From contig JASXTE010000001.1 of assembly GCA_030280995.1 (NCBI GenBank), positions 28,738,606-28,802,605 on the forward strand: 64,000 nt of DNA, in the 5' to 3' direction. Below are positions 58,752 through 64,000 of the stretch, one piece after another. The DNA comes from Hemileia vastatrix (taxonomy: Eukaryota > Basidiomycota > Pucciniomycetes > Pucciniales > Zaghouaniaceae). Both the position numbers and the translations under genes were made by a program. The notes under the pieces were generated by a model, which worked only from the letters and a program-made list of their open reading frames with translations, made no database searches and was not told where the DNA came from. Every line of letters starts with the position of its first letter. Position 1 is the first letter of the stretch.

Positions 58752-59127
58752 TCTCAAAATCCAGAATTGGATCAAAGTGGCTATTAAATTATTTTTGAAT
58801 TTCAATGATCCTGAAGTACTTAAGAGGTTGGCTGCTATAAATGTTTACTCTATGTAGCTATCAAGGTACATCTAATAATTTTAACTTCATTAATCAATCA
58901 ACTACGATAATGATGCACACCTGATGATCACCTGGTGAAGAAAGATTTCTTTTTTTATTTATTTCAATCCTGGCTTCTATTGGTTTTCCAAAAGAGAATG
59001 AGTGTTTCTTGGTGGATTTTATCTGGAGTATGCGATTTATCATGATGAATGAATTAACCCTGATACAATATTAATTCCCTTGACTGCCGAGTGCTTTGAT
59101 GGTATTTGAAATGAGGAGGAACGAGGG
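58752..59127. other. Intergenic region after RMT2
   Basis: The sequence is AT-rich without a coding frame I can support. It holds the 3' UTR of RMT2 and ends at the probable copia LTR. No clear polyadenylation signal stands out. Confidence 0.5.
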
Positions 59128-59481
59128 TGTTAGGTCTCGACTACGCCGCAGTATCATCATGTATATAACTAACTAAATGTTAACAACTATGTGTATTGAA
59201 TTCTAATCATAACAACGATACTAATAGCCTGCCAATAGGTTATGGGCCTCTAAAGTGCTCCTTTTTTTTTCCTTTTTTCTTATCTCTCCTCTCTTCTTCG
59301 CTCATCAACGACTTACTTCAATCGCCTTGTCAGCAACCGCTTTGCCAGCAAATGCCTTGTCAGCAATAGAGCAATTCCTTTTTTCTCTCTACCCTTTACC
59401 TGTCTTCTTGTTCTGCCTCACTCTATTATCTTTTCACTCTCTTTTACTATTTTCATCCTTTCCTTTTTTTTCTTCTCAACA
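59128..59481 (+). repeat. Probable 5' LTR of the copia element
   Basis: The segment is 354 bp, starts TGTTAGGTCTCG and ends TTCTCAACA. The TGTTA...CAACA ends are typical of Ty1/copia LTRs, and it lies at the expected place upstream of the copia Gag relic. It is pyrimidine-rich in its second half. The partner LTR is not in the window, so the limits are inferred. Confidence 0.5.
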
Positions 59482-59732
59482 GGTGATTAGGTTGGGATCC
59501 TTGCAAGATCCTGAGCGTACATGTTTGTAGTCACACATTCTCCCAAAAACCTTTTTTTTTCTCTCCTCTCTTCTTTCTATTTTCTTCTTTCCTTTTTTCT
59601 ACCTCTTTCTAGTTTAGCTTATAGTTTTTTCTTTTCTTGTTCTACTTCTCCTTTTCCTGTTTTTTCTCTCCCCTTCTCTAACAACTTTAACAAAAAAAAA
59701 TTAATAATAGTAATAATCTAATAATCAACACC
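59482..59732 (+). other. Pyrimidine-rich leader of the copia element
   Basis: Long runs of T and C (TTTTTTTTCTCTCCTCTCTTC) lie between the LTR and the first Gag-like ATG at 59733. No coding frame. Confidence 0.45.
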
Positions 59733-62656
59733 ATGCAACCATGCTCAAGAACATCCACCCCAAACCCAACCTCAAGCAACAATCCTTTGACATCCACTGC
59801 CACTGGAACATTGACCAACACTTGATGAAACTGACAACCATCCAGAACCTCAGTTCCACCCCAATACCCAGAAGACTATGAGGCAGATGATGAAGATTTT
59901 GACCCGCAATTCCATTGGACAATGAAGAACATCATGATCCCTGTGTCTCCTCCCAAGATCTCACAAGGAAACATGTTACAGAAACTATCTGTAATGTCCA
60001 AAAAGAAATGGTGACCTGGCCAAGCAAACTTAAGGATGATGGTTCAAATTTCCATCTATGGTACAAGGAATTACAGATTGTACTTAGTGACTACATAGGT
60101 GATCCTAATTTCCTCACCAGAATCAACCCATCTAATGGCTCAGCTATGGAATGTATTGGCAATGCAATCCTGGTAAACTCAGATGAATTAAATGTCAAAA
60201 CACAAATCATGTCTATGACCCCAAGCACAGTTGCTTTCAAACACCTTTGCCTCCAATATAATGTTATGTCTTGAGCTGGCCAACTGAATGCACTAGATAA
60301 GTTACTGGATGTCCGCTCTCAAAACTTCAACAGCCCTGTTGCAATGATTTCCCATATGAAAGACTGCTACACTGACCTCAAAGCACAAGGAATGATGGTC
60401 AACAACACCCTCCAGGCACTTCTATTCTAAAGAGCCATCAAAGATGATCCATGATTCTGCAATGAGGCTATGAGGGATGTAGAATTGCTAGTGAAAATTA
60501 CCCAAGAAGTTCCTTCCATGGCAGCAATACAAAAAATGCTTACTTCTATCTGGGACAGGATGAAAAACAAAGACACCAACAGACTCAACAGTGATTTGAT
60601 CAGGCCTTCTACTAATAATATCAACATATCTCCCATGCTGCCACCCTCACATGATGATAGAAGAAAAAATACATGTGCTCCCACATTCAATGATGAAGAC
60701 CAGTTTCATACCACTCCCCAGGCTGCAGCATCTAGACCTATTTTTCCACCAACATGCTGGAACTGCAATAGCCCAAATCATTTACAGTCAAACTTCCCAA
60801 AAAGAGCAACCTTTGGGCAATGTAATCAACCTTGGAACCAAAATTATGTTCCAGAAGGTTTACAGCCAGTTTACCTGATGGTAATACAGGCATCCTTCTT
60901 ATCACTGACCACTGAGTTTTCCAGAGCCCCAAATAATAACAAAAAAGAAAGAGTTGCTATATCAGTGGCATTGTCTACTGGGTCACCTTAAGCCTCAGAC
61001 AGATACAAAGAATGATTAATGAGAAAATGGCTATTGGTCTCCCCAAAAAGCTTCCACCAGGCAAAATAATTTGTGATGAGTGCCAAAGGTGCAAAAGCCA
61101 CCAGGAAGCCTTCCTCATTTCCACTGGTCAGAAACCAACCAAAGTTGAAATTGTATTGGCTGATTCAATTGGACCAATCAAAGAACAATCAGTCAACAAT
61201 AGCCTATATTCTCTGCCTATCAGAGACCTTGCTACATCTCACAGTGAGTGCCATATACTATGCAACAAAAATGAGACATCTGGGTGAGTTATTGACATAC
61301 TTCAGCATTTAGAAAAACAAACAAGAACTTCTGTACATTTTTTCAGATCCAACAATGGAAGTGAGTTTTGCAACAAAAAATTAGACTTATTCTTCTCCAA
61401 AATAGTATCACACATGAAAAATTGTTACCTTATTACCTGCAACAAAATGGAAACATAGGATGCTACAACAGAACACTAACTGAAACCAGAAGTACAATAC
61501 TATTTGCCAGTCAATTGCCTAAATCCTTTTGGAGCTTTGCTTTCAAGTGGGATTCCTTCATACTAAATTGAATCCCAAATAAAATATCAATAGATAAAAC
61601 ACTATATGAAGCAATGTTTAGCCAAAAACCTCAACTGGATATCATCAGGAAATTTGGACATGTGGTGCACATACACATCCCAGAAGTAAAAAGACAAAAA
61701 CTTGATGTCAGAGCTAAAAGATGCTATTTTATAGGCTATCCACTTAGAATGAAAGGATGGCTGTTTTGGGACCCTGAAACATGAAAAACTTTAGATTTAG
61801 CCTGGGAGACATTCAAAGATGTATTACATCCAGACAAAGAAATCAAAGATCAAGGTAAAATGTCTTTGAATTTTTTCAACACACCATATCAAGCTCCACC
61901 AGAAAATTGGGAGATTTCAAAGACAAGGAACTAATGCTAGATCAAGAATGTCTGACTCAGGATATTTAATACAATTGTGGATATTTCATAACTGATGTAC
62001 CAAAATCATTTAATGAAGCACAGAAATTGGCAGACCGTGAGACAAGGAAAGATTCATGTCAAGCAGAAATTGACAATCTCACCAAGATGGAAGTCTGGAC
62101 AAGAGATCTTCCCCTAAAAACACTAGAATTTCAGATGCTAAATGAGTCTTTTCAAAGAAAGCTGACAACCTGACCAGCAAAAAAAAACTCAAAAAAAGGT
62201 ATGTTGCTAAAGGATTCAGACAATTAAAGGGGATAGATTATTTGGACACCTTTTACCTGACAGCATCCATCACAGCACAAAGACTAATCCTAACAATTAT
62301 GGCCATGAATAACTGGCCAGTGCACTTGTTTGAGGTTATGGAAGCATATCTTCACAGTCCCACAGATGAAGAAGTTTGGGTAAAGGATCCAGCAGGTTTT
62401 GAACACAAATATGGAAAATCTTATCATATAAAAAAATGCACTCTATGGTTTGTGTCAGGCCTCTTGGTGCTGGTGGTAAAATTTTGGAAGCCAACTCAAA
62501 AACATTGGCTATTCAATGTTGTGACACAACAACAGTGTATACTTCTTATGCAATCAGAAGTCAAAGGCAATGATATGGGCCCATGTTGAAGATGGTTTAG
62601 TCATGGGCAATAGAAATACTACTCCCAGACAGCTTGCAACAGATTCGGGGAAATCC
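59733..62656 (+). pseudogene. Ty1/copia gag-pol, heavily decayed
   Basis: The remains are in copia order (integrase before RT). A Gag-like segment (59915-60274) contains DGSNFHLWYKELQIVLSDYI. A zinc knuckle CWNCNSPNHLQSNF has its final Cys lost. Then come a pre-integrase finger CDECQRCKSHQEAF (61070-61115), integrase core pieces (VLADSIGPIKEQ, QQNGNIGCYNRTL, KSFWSFAF, RCYFIGYP) and a reverse transcriptase start (YVAKGFRQLKGIDYLDTFYL, PVHLFEVMEAYLHSPTDEEV). Stops and frameshifts are frequent. RNase H and the 3' LTR are absent because LTR G begins at 62657. This is the only copia-type element in the window. Confidence 0.8.
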
Positions 62657-63833
62657 TGTCAGTACAGTCTAGTATATAAGTATGATATAATAGTGTTATT
62701 TTATGGTCCTACTACTTATTAATAAATGATTTAGTGATTAAACCTCAGGGGAAGACTAATAAAATAGTTATACTCAAATTAAACTCACAATACTTGGATT
62801 TAAATGCGTGCTAGTGGTGGAAAATAGAAGAATAAAATATAGTTATAGCTTTTATAAAGATAATATCAATTTATAAGGGCTTTATAATATATTTCTAAAT
62901 GTTAATAATTGTAGTGTAGTGTTTATTTGAAGTGTAGTAATTGAATGATGATAATAAACCGTCAAAATCCCTCCTTACTTATACCCAAATCCACTGGAGT
63001 GCACAGACCTTCAATCCAGATGATGTCACTGCTATCCCCGGCAATTACAGCACTGTGAGGGCCCATCACCTCCCCATGGCGTCCACTTCAAGCAGTTTCA
63101 ACACCCAGACCTCCAGTAAGGACCCTCCATCACTATTAATAATAACACAGAGTCATACCATAAATAGAAAACCCAGATAAAAGCGGATACCATAAAGAAA
63201 CAGGTAAAATAAAAGATCAAAAAGAGATTAAATGAAACTAAAAGCATATAAAGGAAACAAATAAAATGTCCAAGCCCCCAATAACATCCCCAAGCATCCA
63301 TATTAACCCAAAAACATATTTCCAACCCATAAATCCGTGAATAACCATCCAAGGAAGTAATTTTAGTTGTCCAAACTGGGTGTATGCGCCTGATATAGGT
63401 ATCTATGCTTCTGTAGGCGTTGTGAGTCCACTGATTTCGTCCATATGACCTAAAATAAGCAGAAAAACAAAGGTTATAGGCTATTAAGGGGCTAAAACCC
63501 ACTTATATACCTAAATATACATAATATACTGCATATTTCACTGAATATGAGATTTATGTATACATATAAGCTTATGTATGTCAATAATTACTTCATATCA
63601 CTTAAGATAAGTATATTATGACTCCATTAACACCTTAATAAGTATTATTAGGCCATGGATAAGCTATTTAAACTATTATAAATTATATAATAGAATAATA
63701 ATTATATATATATATAATAAAATAATATATATTATTATTTTAACCTTATTTTTAAGATATAAGCTTAATCTAGTTAAGGTTATCTTATTTTAAGCATAAG
63801 AAATACTCAGTCCTAAGGATATTTAGGCTGACA
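62657..63833 (-). repeat. LTR G: 3' LTR of a minus-strand chromovirus
   Basis: On the plus strand it runs from TGTCAGTACAG to CCTAAGGATATTTAGGCTGACA, 1177 bp. It is followed by CTCCCTCACC and a T/A-rich stretch, the reverse complement of the purine tract used by the other chromoviruses. The U3 start resembles F (GGACTGAGTA). It interrupts the copia relic, whose last bases are AATCC; the other target copy is outside the window. Confidence 0.8.
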
Positions 63834-63948
63834 CTCCCTCACCCCAAAAAAACAATAAAAAAAATGTTAAGACATTTTAATTAATCTTAAGGAATGAAAT
63901 AATAAAATAAAAAATAATTTTTATAATACATATACTGAATGAACAGTA

Positions 63949-64000
63949 TTATTTAGATTTAAATTTTTTCAAGAGATTTTTAAGATCAGAGATTTCATTT
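63949..64000 (-). CDS. C-terminal end of a chromovirus Pol, cut by the window edge
   Basis: On the minus strand the last codons read NEISDLKNLLKKFKSK and a stop at 63951-63949. They match the end of the other elements (GKEISNLPTLLKKYKKKKS), that is the chromodomain tail. The gap to LTR G, with the purine tract, has the same layout as in the other copies. Whether the rest is intact cannot be seen. Confidence 0.7.
   Translation of the reverse strand, partial: NEISDLKNLLKKFKSK

Noticed and set aside
63098..63502. Minus-strand ORF of 134 codons at the right end
   Set aside because: Falls within LTR G and has the hydrophobic composition of translated AT-rich LTR; no counterpart in F.

Overview
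This is an AT-rich fungal genomic window dominated by long terminal repeat (LTR) retrotransposons. The only clearly intact host gene is RMT2 (57472-58751), a spliced arginine N-methyltransferase with the ankyrin + methyltransferase layout known from fungi. Short GT-AG introns, fungal-type Ty3/gypsy chromoviruses, a Tc1/mariner relic and a Ty1/copia relic all fit a transposon-bloated fungus. A rust-like basidiomycete is my guess, but that is inference and not shown by the sequence.

Layout. 1-2294: 3' end of a decayed Ty3/gypsy element (A). 2295-5025: old non-coding DNA with a diverged tandem repeat. 5031-13523: complete but decayed element B1 (target duplication CATCC). 13529-14406: nothing recognised. 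14407-15652: the 5' end of a Tc1-like transposon followed by the first half of an unrecognised pseudogene (X), whose second half is at 54304-54805. The roughly 38.6 kb between the halves is a nest of insertions whose order can be read from 5-bp target duplications. Solo LTR H (GTAAC) is in X. Element B2 (GTAAG) is in H. Element C (GAAAA) is in the pol of B2. Element E (TTATT, minus strand) is in the 3' LTR of B2. Element D (CACAA) is in the pol of E. Solo LTR F (ATTCC) is in the leader of E.

C and D are one young subfamily: each has LTRs of equal length that differ at only a few positions. C has one uninterrupted Gag-Pol frame of 2055 codons with a C-terminal chromodomain. D has the same frame with one stop codon. 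B1, B2 and E belong to an older sister subfamily with many lesions.

54806-64000: a short intergenic stretch with a strong inverted repeat, a Ser/Pro-rich hypothetical ORF, a decayed Tc1/mariner transposase (minus strand), RMT2, a decayed Ty1/copia element, and the minus-strand LTR G with the last codons of another chromovirus.

The most interesting signal is in the gag of these chromoviruses. A GTAAGT...CAG intron-like segment of 64 or 58 nt lies just after the acidic N-terminus. Removing it switches translation from the Gag-Pol frame into an overlapping +1 frame. That frame encodes a roughly 205-residue coiled-coil, Pro-rich protein with a basic tail. The frame stays open and recognisable even in decayed copies whose Gag frame is closed there, which suggests a splice-dependent accessory protein.
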